DNA from: Flagellimonas_B algarum
GTDB lineage: Bacteria; Bacteroidota; Bacteroidia; Flavobacteriales; Flavobacteriaceae
DNA: 64,000 nt
NCBI RefSeq assembly: GCF_040513375.1
Contig: NZ_JBEVTG010000003.1
Location: forward strand, 372,001-436,000
Direction: 5' to 3'
This document shows positions 44,394 to 54,273 of the stretch, in pieces. Under the pieces are notes generated by a model. That model did not search any database. It was not told the DNA's origin and saw only the letters and a program-made list of their open reading frames with translations. A program made the position numbers and the translations under genes. Each line of letters opens with the position of its first letter. Position 1 is the stretch's first letter.

Positions 44394-45839
44394 CTACCGC
44401 TTGTATTTTATCATGACTTCGGAAACCCTTGCCTTAAGGATATCCAGTTCCTTTACCTTGAGTAGGCGAAGCAATAGGTAGTATGTGGCCAAACCGGCCA
44501 CAACGGTCACACCCAATTGCATATAGTCGTTTTGAACATACATGCCGATGGGCAACACCACCGCTAACATGACGACTCCGGCGAATAAGGTTTTCGCAAT
44601 GGCCTTAAGCTGTTTGATGCTACCGAATTGCATGAGTTTGCCAGGGTAATAACTGTTGATGAAAAAGTGGAATACGGTCGTTACCAGTTCAGCGATCGCG
44701 ATAAAGACGATCCCATACTTCAAAGCACTAAGGATTAGGACTACGCGTATGGAGATTTTCAAGTATTCTTGACGCAATACCAAGTTCGTTTTCCCTAAAA
44801 CGTACAGCAGATTCACATTGATATTCGAAACAACCGTTATCAATCTTGAAAAACAGAATAATTGCATGATCGGCACTACGCGGATCCACTTCTCTGTCAA
44901 AAGCACCGTCACCAGTGACTCGGCGGTCGCAAAGAGTAAAATAAATATCGGGGTAGAGACCAAAACGGAGAGCTTGATTACTTTTTTGGTCTGCATGGTC
45001 AACAGCTTCAGATCATCTTGATATGGTGCCAAGGAAGGTAGGAATACCCGATTGATCATGGAATTAAAAGTGCCAGAAACAAATCCGGTGAATTGCACGC
45101 CACGGGTGAACAGCCCCAATTCACGGGCGTTAATGTATTTTCCGATAAGGAACTCATTGAATTTGCTGAAAAACACCCCTAATAAGGAAGTTACCAATAA
45201 TTTCGAACCATAGCTGAACATGTGTTTCAATGACCGCATCGAAAAGACCAATTTTGGTTTCCATTTAATGAAAAACCATATACCGATGACCATGCAACAG
45301 GATCGGATCAAGGTCTGCCAAACAAGCGCCCATACCCCAAAACCATCATAAGCCAATGCAATGGCAATGGAACCTGCTATGGTTACCGACGTTAAATAAA
45401 CCATTGCGGGCGTCTTGAAGTTCAGTTCAATGGCAAATAGTGTACTCGGGACCGTAAAAAAAGAATCCAAGATCAAACTCAGCGCCATTACCCTTAAAAG
45501 ATCGCGTAATATCTCGATTTCAAAGAACCCGGCGACAAAAGGAGCAGCAAGATAAAGCAATCCATAACAGGCTACTGCGATCATCAGATTGAAAAAGAAA
45601 ACGGTCGAAACATCATCCGGATTTCGATCTTTCTTTTGGATCAGGGCTTTGGTAAAACCGCTATCAACGAAAACCTGTGATAGTACGATGAAGATCAAAA
45701 TCAGACTTATGGTCCCGTATTCTTCCGGACTAAGGATCCTTGCCAAAACAATTCCGATGACGAACTGTATGGTCTGACCGATAATCCGTTCCATACCGCT
45801 CCAAATCGCACCATTAAGCATTTTTTTTCCTAAACTCAA
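44394..45839 (-). CDS. Wzx-type lipid-linked oligosaccharide flippase (MOP superfamily)
   Basis: A 481-residue protein with 12-14 hydrophobic segments, opening GKKMLNGAIWSGMERIIGQTIQF and then LARILSPEEYGTISLI, the MATE/Wzx-like start. It should flip undecaprenyl-PP-linked repeat units across the inner membrane. It follows the Wzy-like gene with a 10-base gap and ends five bases from the GT23-like stop. Confidence 0.93.
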   Translation of the reverse strand: MSLGKKMLNGAIWSGMERIIGQTIQFVIGIVLARILSPEEYGTISLILIFIVLSQVFVDSGFTKALIQKKDRNPDDVSTVFFFNLMIAVACYGLLYLAAPFVAGFFEIEILRDLLRVMALSLILDSFFTVPSTLFAIELNFKTPAMVYLTSVTIAGSIAIALAYDGFGVWALVWQTLIRSCCMVIGIWFFIKWKPKLVFSMRSLKHMFSYGSKLLVTSLLGVFFSKFNEFLIGKYINARELGLFTRGVQFTGFVSGTFNSMINRVFLPSLAPYQDDLKLLTMQTKKVIKLSVLVSTPIFILLFATAESLVTVLLTEKWIRVVPIMQLFCFSRLITVVSNINVNLLYVLGKTNLVLRQEYLKISIRVVLILSALKYGIVFIAIAELVTTVFHFFINSYYPGKLMQFGSIKQLKAIAKTLFAGVVMLAVVLPIGMYVQNDYMQLGVTVVAGLATYYLLLRLLKVKELDILKARVSEVMIKYKR

Positions 45840-45849
45840 AAGCGGCTTT

Positions 45850-47052
45850 TTAAGGTTCTTTATTGTGGTTGTTTGTGGAAGACCGCTCTAAAAAAGCGCT
45901 TAAGGTCCCTTGCAAAAGGCAGAAGAACGTAAATGCAAAGAGGTTTCCTTGAAAAATGGGTTCAACGAAAAAAGAGGTGACCGCCCCTAAAGTAAATAGG
46001 GAGAACATGATTTTGATCCCATTCGGATACCGGGTCCTGTCTAAGCGTATCAACCTGAGATGATTGTTGAAATTCCTGATATTGAAGAGTACCAAGAAGA
46101 TCACAGGAATGATACCGGCAAATTTTGCAATGTCCAACCAGAGATTATGGGCGTGCCGTTTCGATTTCCATCCTAAGGGGTTTTTACCCATATTTTCAAT
46201 AGCGGATGCCCACAATTCCGTTCGTCCACCGGCAGATTCGTTGCTCGAGGTTCCCTTTGCCTGAAGCCGGTGTCCTAAGGTCGAGAAAACTTCGGACTCG
46301 AGGTTCAAAGGCGAGAATTTCAGCATCAAAAAGGTGAATAGACCTAGAAAAGCGATGAGTCTGATGTTATCTTTTGCGTTTTGTTGCATAAAAAGAGTGC
46401 CAAGGCCAAACAAAAACGTAATCACAGCAATGGAGATTGCCGTTCTGCTACCCAATCGAAAGACACATAGCAATGCGACGAAGAAGAATGCGGTCAAGGC
46501 CCAAATCGTTTTTCTGTGGTACAATTTGGAAATACTGATCAGGACGGCCGGTAACCCCATGGCATACACCAAATAACTCGAATACTTCGTAGCTTTTATC
46601 CCTTGCCCGGTCCAAAAATCCGGAATGGTCCTACTGATTTGGGCAAATCCGCCTTTTAATAGGTCCTTGCCAATCGAAAGTATGGTGGTTGTCGAGAAAA
46701 GAACGACCAATGCCAAGACCACCAGGATGATGTGTTTGGTAGTCAGCCCTTTCACGATCAGTTGTTTGCCCAAGATATAGAAGAAGGCCGGGAAGATGGC
46801 ACGCATGACCATATATTGAAAGGTACTATGCCCGTTTAGGGCATCGAAAATACTGTAACATGCCCCAAAGCACAATAAGAGCAAAAAATCAAGATCAAGA
46901 TCCCTGATCAGTTGTTTTTTCTTGATCAATGCACAAAAAACGACGAGCAGATATGCAAAAATGAATCCGAGATCAAAAGGATTCAAAAAGTGCAAAACGA
47001 GTAAAATGACCAAAGGATAGCCAACGGTTGAAAGATAAGTCTTTACGGTCAT
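45850..47052 (-). CDS. O-antigen ligase/polymerase-like (Wzy/WaaL) membrane protein
   Basis: A 400-residue protein with 10-12 membrane helices and a long extracytoplasmic loop that contains SNESAGGRTELWASAIENMGKNPLGW and KRHAHNLWLDIAKFAG, the RxxxW...H motif of the O-antigen ligase family. It should polymerise flipped repeat units in the Wzx/Wzy pathway. A ligase role is an alternative. It starts the wzy-wzx pair, and a TACCTTTG box lies 70 bases upstream. Confidence 0.88.
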   Translation of the reverse strand: MTVKTYLSTVGYPLVILLVLHFLNPFDLGFIFAYLLVVFCALIKKKQLIRDLDLDFLLLLCFGACYSIFDALNGHSTFQYMVMRAIFPAFFYILGKQLIVKGLTTKHIILVVLALVVLFSTTTILSIGKDLLKGGFAQISRTIPDFWTGQGIKATKYSSYLVYAMGLPAVLISISKLYHRKTIWALTAFFFVALLCVFRLGSRTAISIAVITFLFGLGTLFMQQNAKDNIRLIAFLGLFTFLMLKFSPLNLESEVFSTLGHRLQAKGTSSNESAGGRTELWASAIENMGKNPLGWKSKRHAHNLWLDIAKFAGIIPVIFLVLFNIRNFNNHLRLIRLDRTRYPNGIKIMFSLFTLGAVTSFFVEPIFQGNLFAFTFFCLLQGTLSAFLERSSTNNHNKEP

Positions 47053-47122
47053 TCAGGCAGTTTCATCATTAGGTTACTAACCATTGTTGTAACGAAAATA
47101 TGGACACAATATTGAACTGGCT

Positions 47123-47130
47123 CAAAGGTA
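47123..47130 (-). promoter_or_regulatory. -7 promoter box TACCTTTG (minus strand) for the wzy-wzx pair
   Basis: A perfect TAnnTTTG match on the minus strand, 70 bases before the Wzy-like start. Confidence 0.35.
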
Positions 47131-47203
47131 TTCCAAAAAAACACACTGAAAATGTTCGAAGCAACCGAATAACAATGAATTTTCCATTTCATCTAATATT
47201 TTC

Positions 47204-48061
47204 ATGGATAAATTGAAAATACGTCCCTATATACTACGTTTGTATAAGGAACCCAACAAACAAAACCTTATCATGCTCTGTTTTATCGTACCGGTCAAAA
47301 GCAAAGTCGTTTCGAATGATTGGAATCAATTCGAAAAACTGGTCGAACGTACCATGAAGTCATTGACGAACCAAATCGATGACAATTACCAAATTATCGT
47401 CGTATGCCACGAAATTCCCCAAATGGATTTCAAGCATGACAAAATCGAGTTCGTACAAGTCGATTTCGATCCCCCGAAATTGGACCCGAACGGTACCCGT
47501 GATGAAAATCGCGAGAAAAAAGAATTGGACAAATCGTACAAAATCAAACACGGTGTGAAAATTGCTGAAAAATACCACCCTGATTTTCTTATGGTAGTCG
47601 ATTCGGACGATTTGATCAGTAATAAGATATTGTCATACGTCAACAAACAGGATCAATCAAGTCCGGGCTGGTATGTGAACAAAGGCTATAATTATAAGGA
47701 AGGTGCCAAGTACCTTTTCTACAAAAACAAGACTTTTAACCATCTTTGCGGTTCGTCGATCATCATACGCAAAGATTTGATCGATGAGTTGTTCGTTACC
47801 GAACCATGGTTGTGGTATATGCACGAGACCATGGAAACTTCGGCCGGCAATTTACAACCGCTTCCTTTTCCGGCGGGGGTTTACAGTATAGCGAACGGCG
47901 AGAACCACTTTATGTCGAACAATTATACCGGCACGATCATACAACGGTTTCTATTTGATTTCAGTAAATACCGTCAACTGTTTAAGAAGTTAGCCAAGTA
48001 CCGCATCCACCCGTTGAACGGTAAGTTCAAGAGAACGTTCAACTTTTATCATATCAACTAG
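47204..48061 (+). CDS. Family 2-like glycosyltransferase
   Basis: The 285-residue protein contains FIVPVKSKVVSNDWNQFEKLVERTM, YQIIVVCHE, and the GT-A metal site FLMVVDSDDLIS. The ATG at 47204 is usual, but the ATG at 47273 (MLCFIVPVKSK) fits the family start better and would give 262 residues. The GT4 gene starts at GTG inside its stop codon (TAGTG), so the two are translationally coupled. The acceptor and donor are unknown. Confidence 0.82.
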   Translation: MDKLKIRPYILRLYKEPNKQNLIMLCFIVPVKSKVVSNDWNQFEKLVERTMKSLTNQIDDNYQIIVVCHEIPQMDFKHDKIEFVQVDFDPPKLDPNGTRDENREKKELDKSYKIKHGVKIAEKYHPDFLMVVDSDDLISNKILSYVNKQDQSSPGWYVNKGYNYKEGAKYLFYKNKTFNHLCGSSIIIRKDLIDELFVTEPWLWYMHETMETSAGNLQPLPFPAGVYSIANGENHFMSNNYTGTIIQRFLFDFSKYRQLFKKLAKYRIHPLNGKFKRTFNFYHIN

Positions 48062-49173
48062 TGGCCGTTTTTTTCGTCGACCCTATGGGCTATGGTAATT
48101 TGGCCGCCTATGACACGGCCTTACTAAGCCATGTTTCGACACCGGATATTACTTATTTCACCAGTACGAATTATGACCTTGGGCTTCCGCATCGGACCCT
48201 TAAATGGTATTCCTATTCGAACAAGAAAGGCATAGCCAAGATCATCAGCTATCTCGGCACCCAATTTCGGCTTTGGAAAACGATTCGTCGAAACCGACCT
48301 GAATTGATCCATTTTCAATGGGTCAAGATTCCAAAAATCGATCATTGGTTGTTGCGAAGGATCAAGGGCAAAGGCATACCGATCGTTTTGACCGCCCACA
48401 ATCTCTTGCCGCATGATTCAGGAGATCGGTACCGAAAGAGCTATGCGAAAATCTATGCATTGGTCGATGCGATCATCGTTCATACTGAAACAACCAAAAA
48501 AGAGCTTGTATCCGAATTCAGGATTCAAAGTGGAAAAATACATGTCATCCCTCATGGTATCTTAGGCAATGATCGTTCTGATGCCAATGCAGTGGTTGAA
48601 AAGAAGCGCTCCCTAATCGATTCGTGGGGCTTGAAAGACAAAGTGGTATTTTCAGTGCTGGGCAATATCAATAAGTACAAAGGGGTCAATGAGACGATTG
48701 AAGCTTGGCTTTCCTTGGATAAGGACCTACAGGCGCAAGCGACATTGATTATTGCCGGTAACGGTCAACTACAAGCCTTGGAACGAGTTAGGGATCGGAA
48801 CGATGTGATCCTGATCAATCGATTTTTGGGTGATGATGAATTTTCAGCCCTGATTCAGCTTTCAGACTATATTTTGCTCCCATACTTGAAAATTTCTCAG
48901 AGTGGGGTCTTACTTACCGTGTTGCACGAGAAAAAGAAGGTCATCGTGTCGGATCGAGGCGGGTTGGCCGAGCCTTTCCAATTCGGGAACATCGGGCAAG
49001 TCTTGGAGACCGTTGCCCCTGAAAGTATCAAAACCGCCATTATCAAGGCGATTTCAGAAGCTGATGTGCAGCCGAGCGAGATGATTTGGTCTCGAATTCA
49101 CGAACATTATGATTGGCAGGGCATAGGCAAGAAAACGCAAGAACTTTATTCGAAATTAGTAACGGTTGCTTGA
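48061..49173 (+). CDS. Family 4 glycosyltransferase (GTG start)
   Basis: A 370-residue GT-B enzyme: AVFFVDPMGYGNLAAYDTALLSH, IVLTAHNLLPHDSGDRY and the donor half VVFSVLGNINKYKGVNETIEAW with QSGVLLTVLHEKKKVIVSDRGG. The GTG at 48061 overlaps the previous stop. The last 28 bases overlap the hexapeptide transferase on the other strand. It probably follows the GT2-like enzyme in the same sugar chain. Confidence 0.9.
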   Translation: MAVFFVDPMGYGNLAAYDTALLSHVSTPDITYFTSTNYDLGLPHRTLKWYSYSNKKGIAKIISYLGTQFRLWKTIRRNRPELIHFQWVKIPKIDHWLLRRIKGKGIPIVLTAHNLLPHDSGDRYRKSYAKIYALVDAIIVHTETTKKELVSEFRIQSGKIHVIPHGILGNDRSDANAVVEKKRSLIDSWGLKDKVVFSVLGNINKYKGVNETIEAWLSLDKDLQAQATLIIAGNGQLQALERVRDRNDVILINRFLGDDEFSALIQLSDYILLPYLKISQSGVLLTVLHEKKKVIVSDRGGLAEPFQFGNIGQVLETVAPESIKTAIIKAISEADVQPSEMIWSRIHEHYDWQGIGKKTQELYSKLVTVA

Positions 49174-49883
49174 TCGATCGCTTCAATTCGCGAACGATCC
49201 CAGGTAATGTTGCGCTTTACGATCCGGGCCGGGTTGCCCGCTAAAATCACATGATCTTCACGGTATGGGCCTGAGGTTACCGTTTTGGCCCCGAGAATGC
49301 AATGGTTTCCGATCGTACTTCCCTTAAGGATCGCTACCCGATTCGTTACCCAAACATGGTTTCCGATACTTACGTTTTTCGCAGGGTTGATTCGTTCGCC
49401 CGATTCGAGATCCAAGATGGCATGATGATCGCTTGTTCTGATTTCATTGTCGGACCCGAACATACAATCTTCTCCTATCTCGATAGTAGCGTCGTTTTCA
49501 ACCGCCACGATCTGGATGTCTTTGAAGAAGGTGGTTGCCTTGCCGACTTTGATTTGGCACCCATCGTTTTCCGCATAGATAAGACCACCGTTTTTGATCT
49601 TGATATCGCTACCGATATGGATGGTATTATAGTCTCCCTTGATGCGAAAGCTAGCCTTTTTCAAGAAGCATCCTTCAGCAATGGTGATCGTGTTGTTATT
49701 GCCTTCGATTTCGAAAGCACATCGGATCAACAGGGAAGAAGGGGCAATGGAGATGTTGTTGTCTCGCCCTGAAATGGACTCGGTGAACGCTCTTTTCAGT
49801 AACCCACCATGACGGTACCGTTGGGCGATTTTAGATAGTTCCGGATGGCTTTCAAGGAGTTTCTTCAGGGTCTGTTTGTCCAT
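49146..49883 (-). CDS. Left-handed beta-helix acyltransferase (WbbJ-like)
   Basis: From ATG 49883 the protein is 245 residues. It consists of hexapeptide repeats (SIAPSSLLIRC, TITIAEGC, TIHIGSDIKIK) and ends with VSIGNHVWVTNRVAILKGSTIGNHCILGAKTVTSG and NPARIVKR. The catalytic His is likely in TSDHHAILD. It should acetylate a sugar hydroxyl or amino group. A TTG at 49904 is an alternative start. It overlaps the upstream acetyltransferase gene by 32 bases. Confidence 0.88.
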   Translation of the reverse strand: MDKQTLKKLLESHPELSKIAQRYRHGGLLKRAFTESISGRDNNISIAPSSLLIRCAFEIEGNNNTITIAEGCFLKKASFRIKGDYNTIHIGSDIKIKNGGLIYAENDGCQIKVGKATTFFKDIQIVAVENDATIEIGEDCMFGSDNEIRTSDHHAILDLESGERINPAKNVSIGNHVWVTNRVAILKGSTIGNHCILGAKTVTSGPYREDHVILAGNPARIVKRNITWDRSRIEAIDQATVTNFE

Positions 49884-50577
49884 TATCGGGTTGGTTTTCG
49901 GCAAGATGCCGTTTCAATAACGTCAAACTGTTAAAAAAAGTTGCATGCGTTTTGATCCAATCGATATCCTGATGCCACCACTGTAACTTGAGAAGCGTTT
50001 CAATATCGGTATCGGTGAACCTTTTTTTGATTTCCTTGGCAGGGACACCGCCAACAATGGCATACGGTGCCACATCCTTTACGACCAAGGCTCCGGCGGC
50101 GACTACGGCACCATCACCGATGGTCACACCGTCCATCAACATGACACCTGCACCCAACCACACGTCGTTACCGATTACGATCGCATACTTCCCTTCCGGA
50201 TCCGCTGGTGGGGCGTATTCTTCGAATATCGTTTTCTCGGTAAACGTAAACCCTGCTTGGCCTTGGTTCGAAAAGAAACTAGGATGGGTACTGACGAAGG
50301 TAGCTGTTGGGTGTTTGCCGAAAATGCAGCGCACATCGGGCCCTATAGAACAGAACCTTCCGATTTTAGTATGCTTGAAAACCGATCCTTCGGAAATATA
50401 GCTACCATAGCCGACGGCGGTATCCATCAAGCTGACCGCATGTCCCAAGGCGTTATCGCTTTCAAAGGTACACGACCGGCTTATATATACCGAACGCCCG
50501 GTTTTTATGCGGTGTTTCTTGGAAAGCATCCGTACATAAAAAAAATTGAAAACCAATTGAAGGGTCCGGCGTATCAT
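49852..50577 (-). CDS. CatB-related O-acetyltransferase (xenobiotic acetyltransferase fold)
   Basis: From ATG 50577 the protein is 241 residues: HRIKTGRSVYISRSCTFES, KIGRFCSIGPDVRCIFGKHPT (catalytic His), VIGNDVWLGAGVMLMDGVTIGDGAVVAAGALV, and the WWHQDI end of the CatB family. It should transfer acetyl from acetyl-CoA to a sugar. A TTG at 50619 would extend it by 14 residues but overlap the upstream GT gene; the ATG leaves a 17-base gap. The presence of two acetyltransferases predicts an O-acetylated polymer. Confidence 0.88.
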   Translation of the reverse strand: MIRRTLQLVFNFFYVRMLSKKHRIKTGRSVYISRSCTFESDNALGHAVSLMDTAVGYGSYISEGSVFKHTKIGRFCSIGPDVRCIFGKHPTATFVSTHPSFFSNQGQAGFTFTEKTIFEEYAPPADPEGKYAIVIGNDVWLGAGVMLMDGVTIGDGAVVAAGALVVKDVAPYAIVGGVPAKEIKKRFTDTDIETLLKLQWWHQDIDWIKTHATFFNSLTLLKRHLAENQPDNGQTDPEETP

Positions 50578-50594
50578 GGTAGTTCGGTCTGCTA

Positions 50595-51758
50595 TTAGCG
50601 TTTGAATTTTTGCATCCAATCCCGAATCCTGGACTTCGTCATGGACAAGAACAAACGCATCGAATTTCGATGCGTGATATATTTCAAATGATAGAAGGTA
50701 TCCCGAAAGAAATGTTCCTTATTCGGATTTTTTACTACAGTTTCGGTATCGTATAGGAAAAAATCATTTCCTGGAAAATCCTGCAAGATGTTCAGCTCTA
50801 TGGGCCGTAAATACCTGCCGTAAGCTTTGATGATCTTGAAATCAAGTATTTTCTTCGTCAATACAAACCTTTGGTTTTTTTGTATTCGCGTTCCGCCCAA
50901 ATCCAATAGCAGCTGGGAGGCCGTCATACCCAAATACCCATATAAAGCAGTATTCTCAAAATGGGCGTTATAGATCGCTCCCGAATCGCCGATAGTACTG
51001 AATTCGAACTGCGGTTCCTTCGTTCCGACAAGATACGGAACTTGGAACGTTGTGCTGCTATAAGTGATATGGGTACCGGTATCGCTGAAATTCGTGGTCA
51101 ACGATATTTTCGGATATAGGAAATACTTATCTTCCTTGATGAGGTAGGCGATATAATACCGCAACCATGATTTTTCAGACCATGAAGCCACTTTTTCAGG
51201 CAAGTCGATGGTCGCCGGCAGGGTATCCAATGCTTCGTACCAAGCCAAGAACCCCTCAAATTGCGCTTTGTTCCAGGCTTGGCCCCATGAAGACGCGAAT
51301 TGGAAATACCAATTGTCGTACCCATCTTCTATCGGAGAGAAATACAACCCATTCAATACGTTCAATTGATGGTTGTAAAGTGATACGCCGCCGATCTTTG
51401 GATCGTTGGCCGAAAATCGTAACGCCGAGTCCGTAAACCGATAAAAATGGGGCGAAACATAGAGGTCGTCTTCAAGAACGATGACCCGGCCATACTCAAG
51501 GCATAGCGATGCACAAGAAAGCACGTGCTTTCTCAGACCTAAGTTTTCAGGATGTCGGATGATCTTCTTCTCTCCATGAGCCCATTCGAAAGCCATGGCC
51601 GTATCAACCACCGCTTGATTATCTTCGGCATGGTCAATACTGATGATTAACGGGATTTCGGTATCCGGATAGCTGGCCGCCGCAATGGAATCAAGCAACC
51701 TATTCAGGGATCTTTCCCTATTGTAGGCGACGATTACTATGGGCAGGGCATCGGCCAT
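50595..51758 (-). CDS. Glycosyltransferase (GT2-like, GNT-I-like N-terminal fold)
   Basis: The 387-residue protein has LPIVIVAYNRERSLNRLLDSIAAASYP, IIRHPENLGLRKHVLSC and VIVLEDDLYVSPHFYRF, a GT-A fold with the acidic EDD metal site. The C-terminal half has GQAWNKAQFEGFLAWY and is typical of a group of 380-residue EPS transferases in Bacteroidota. It starts one base after the fcl stop on this strand, so it is an operon partner of gmd-fcl and may use GDP-fucose. Confidence 0.87.
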   Translation of the reverse strand: MADALPIVIVAYNRERSLNRLLDSIAAASYPDTEIPLIISIDHAEDNQAVVDTAMAFEWAHGEKKIIRHPENLGLRKHVLSCASLCLEYGRVIVLEDDLYVSPHFYRFTDSALRFSANDPKIGGVSLYNHQLNVLNGLYFSPIEDGYDNWYFQFASSWGQAWNKAQFEGFLAWYEALDTLPATIDLPEKVASWSEKSWLRYYIAYLIKEDKYFLYPKISLTTNFSDTGTHITYSSTTFQVPYLVGTKEPQFEFSTIGDSGAIYNAHFENTALYGYLGMTASQLLLDLGGTRIQKNQRFVLTKKILDFKIIKAYGRYLRPIELNILQDFPGNDFFLYDTETVVKNPNKEHFFRDTFYHLKYITHRNSMRLFLSMTKSRIRDWMQKFKR

Positions 51759-52847
51759 CTAGTCCTTTTTCGATAAATACCAGTCGTACATTTGGCGGAT
51801 GCCGTTAACAAGTTCTACTTCGTGCTTCCAGCCCAAGGCGTTCAATTTGCTCACATCGGTCAGTTTTTTCAACGTTCCGTCGGGTTTGTCGGTATTGAAG
51901 ACGAAGTCCCCCTTAAAATCCAATTCGGTTTTGATCATCTGCGCCAATTCGGCGATGGAAACATCGGTACCGGTACCAATGTTGATGTGGGAATTGCGGA
52001 TTTCAACATCCCCTTCAGCGTAGGTGTCCGAAAAGTCGCGGTTTTCCATGATAAACACGCAGGCATCGGCCATATCTTCTGACCAAAGGAATTCCCTTCT
52101 CGGCTTTCCGCTACCCCAGATCTCAACCGAAACCCCGTCATCCTTGCGGATTCCGTATTGTTCCAGTTTCGAGATGATCTCGGCTTGTCCGGCCGAACCA
52201 TCGACCCCTTCGATCGGGAGCTTGTCCAAATCCTCCTTGATGACATCCCATTGGGCCGCCTCTAGGGCCTTGCCCAAATGGATTTTACGCAACAATGCCG
52301 GTAGGACATGTGATTTTTCCAAATCGAAGTTGTCATTCGGTCCGTAAAGATTGGTTGGCATGACCGATATAAAATTGGTACCGTATTGTAGGTTGTAGCT
52401 TTCACACATCTTGATACCCGCGATTTTGGCAATGGCATAAGGTTCGTTGGTGTATTCGAGCGGATCGGTCAACAAATACGATTCCTTCATCGGCTGCGGA
52501 CACGCTTTCGGATAAATACAAGTGCTCCCCAAAAACAACAACTTTTTAACCCCGTACAAATGGGCATTGTGGATGACATTGTTTTGGATCATCAGGTTTT
52601 GATAGATGAAATCTGCGCGATAGGTATTGTTTGCGACGATACCCCCGACTTTGGCCGCGGCCAAAAAGACGTAATCAGGTCTTTCGGTCTTGAAAAAATC
52701 GGCTACGGCTACAGCATCCTCCAGATCAAGTTCCTTCCTTGTACGTGTCAAAATGTTGCTATAGCCCCTATGCTTTAGGTTTTTTAGGATAGCACTTCCC
52801 ACTAGGCCCCTATGGCCTGCAACGAATATGGTATCGGTTGCTTTCAT
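51759..52847 (-). CDS. fcl: GDP-L-fucose synthase
   Basis: A 362-residue SDR enzyme: VAGHRGLVGSAILKNL, LFLGSTCIYP and catalytic YAIAKIAG (YxxxK), with TNLYGPNDNFD and REFLWSEDMADA. It turns GDP-4-keto-6-deoxymannose into GDP-L-fucose by epimerisation and reduction with NADPH. It follows gmd with a 55-base gap, and the next gene begins at the base after its stop. Confidence 0.96.
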   Translation of the reverse strand: MKATDTIFVAGHRGLVGSAILKNLKHRGYSNILTRTRKELDLEDAVAVADFFKTERPDYVFLAAAKVGGIVANNTYRADFIYQNLMIQNNVIHNAHLYGVKKLLFLGSTCIYPKACPQPMKESYLLTDPLEYTNEPYAIAKIAGIKMCESYNLQYGTNFISVMPTNLYGPNDNFDLEKSHVLPALLRKIHLGKALEAAQWDVIKEDLDKLPIEGVDGSAGQAEIISKLEQYGIRKDDGVSVEIWGSGKPRREFLWSEDMADACVFIMENRDFSDTYAEGDVEIRNSHINIGTGTDVSIAELAQMIKTELDFKGDFVFNTDKPDGTLKKLTDVSKLNALGWKHEVELVNGIRQMYDWYLSKKD

Positions 52848-52902
52848 TCGCTTATCTGCTACTACGATTGGTATTGTATATCGGTTCCTTTGTTAGAAAG
52901 GC

Positions 52903-54015
52903 CTATTCGTAATAATTCAAAATACGGTAACCCCCTTCTTTGATATATTGATCTTTTTGCATGAGTTTAAGATCGCTTGCCATCATATCGTTGACAAGAT
53001 CTTCCAATTCATACTCTGGGGTCCAACCTAGTTTGGTTTTGGCTTTTGTCGGATCACCGATCAATAATTCGACTTCGGTTGGTCTAAAGTACTTTGCATC
53101 GACCGATAATATCTCCTTACCGATTTCAATTTGATACTCTGGGTTGTTACACGCTTTTACAACGGCTCGTTCATCGACTCCCGTTCCGCTGAATTCAAGC
53201 TCGATTCCGACATGGGCAAAACTCATTCGAACGAAATCGCGCACGGTAGTGGTCTTACCAGTGGCAATGACCCAATCTTCGGCCTCGTCGGCTTGTAGAA
53301 TCATCCACATCATGCGAACGTAGTCTTTGGCGTGCCCCCAATCCCTTTTGGCGTCGAGGTTCCCTAAATAAAACTTTTCTTGAAGCCCCAAGGCGATTCG
53401 TGAAGCTGCCCTGGTGATTTTACGGGTAACGAAAGTCTCCCCACGGATGGGTGATTCGTGATTGAAAAGGATACCGTTACAAGCATACATATTGTAGGCT
53501 TCGCGGTAATTCACCGTAATCCAATACGCGTACATCTTAGCAACGGCATAGGGACTTCTCGGGTAGAACGGAGTGGTTTCCGACTGCGGTACTTCCTGAA
53601 CCTTGCCGTAAAGTTCCGAAGTGGAAGCTTGGTAGATCCGGGTCTTTTTTTCCAATCCTAAGAAACGGACGGCATCCAATATCCTTAACGTTCCGATACC
53701 ATCCGCATTCGCGGTATACTCCGGAACCTCGAAGGATACCTTGACGTGGCTCATCGCTGCGAGATTGTAGATCTCATCGGGCTGGATTTCTTGGATCAAA
53801 CGGATTAAGTTGGTACTATCGGTCATATCGCCATAATGCAGGATGAATTTCCTGCCTTCGATATGCGGGTCCTCGTAAAGATGATCGATCCTTTCAGTAT
53901 TGAATAAAGATGAACGTCTTTTCAGGCCATGTACTTCATAGCCTTTTTTCAACAAGAATTCACTTAAATAAGCGCCATCTTGTCCCGTGGCACCGGTAAT
54001 TAATGCTTTTTTCAT
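52903..54015 (-). CDS. gmd: GDP-mannose 4,6-dehydratase
   Basis: A 370-residue SDR enzyme: ALITGATGQDGAYLSEFL, NLAAMSHVKVSFEVPEYTANADG, YQASTSELYG, catalytic YAVAKMYAYW, and RDWGHAKDYVRMMW. It makes GDP-4-keto-6-deoxymannose, which fcl turns into GDP-fucose. It is first in the gmd-fcl-GT-acetyltransferase operon, with a possible TAAATTTG box about 109 bases upstream (54131-54124). Confidence 0.97.
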   Translation of the reverse strand: MKKALITGATGQDGAYLSEFLLKKGYEVHGLKRRSSLFNTERIDHLYEDPHIEGRKFILHYGDMTDSTNLIRLIQEIQPDEIYNLAAMSHVKVSFEVPEYTANADGIGTLRILDAVRFLGLEKKTRIYQASTSELYGKVQEVPQSETTPFYPRSPYAVAKMYAYWITVNYREAYNMYACNGILFNHESPIRGETFVTRKITRAASRIALGLQEKFYLGNLDAKRDWGHAKDYVRMMWMILQADEAEDWVIATGKTTTVRDFVRMSFAHVGIELEFSGTGVDERAVVKACNNPEYQIEIGKEILSVDAKYFRPTEVELLIGDPTKAKTKLGWTPEYELEDLVNDMMASDLKLMQKDQYIKEGGYRILNYYE

Positions 54016-54273
54016 GGATTTTGGTTTCTGTTGTTATTAGGAACGTTAAAAAGATCAAATTAATATGGACCGCGATATTAAAATTATTTCTTAACGTGAA
54101 AAGTTTAAATCGTTATACGGTAACAAATTTAGCCTTAATGGACAATACATCGAAATAATGTGAATTGTAAGGTGATAAATATTCCTAAAAAAAAGAAAAG
54201 CACTTACTTTGCCAACTGTTTTTGACATCACAAATCAAGACATGAAGAACGGTTTCTTGCATCGTTCCCCCCA

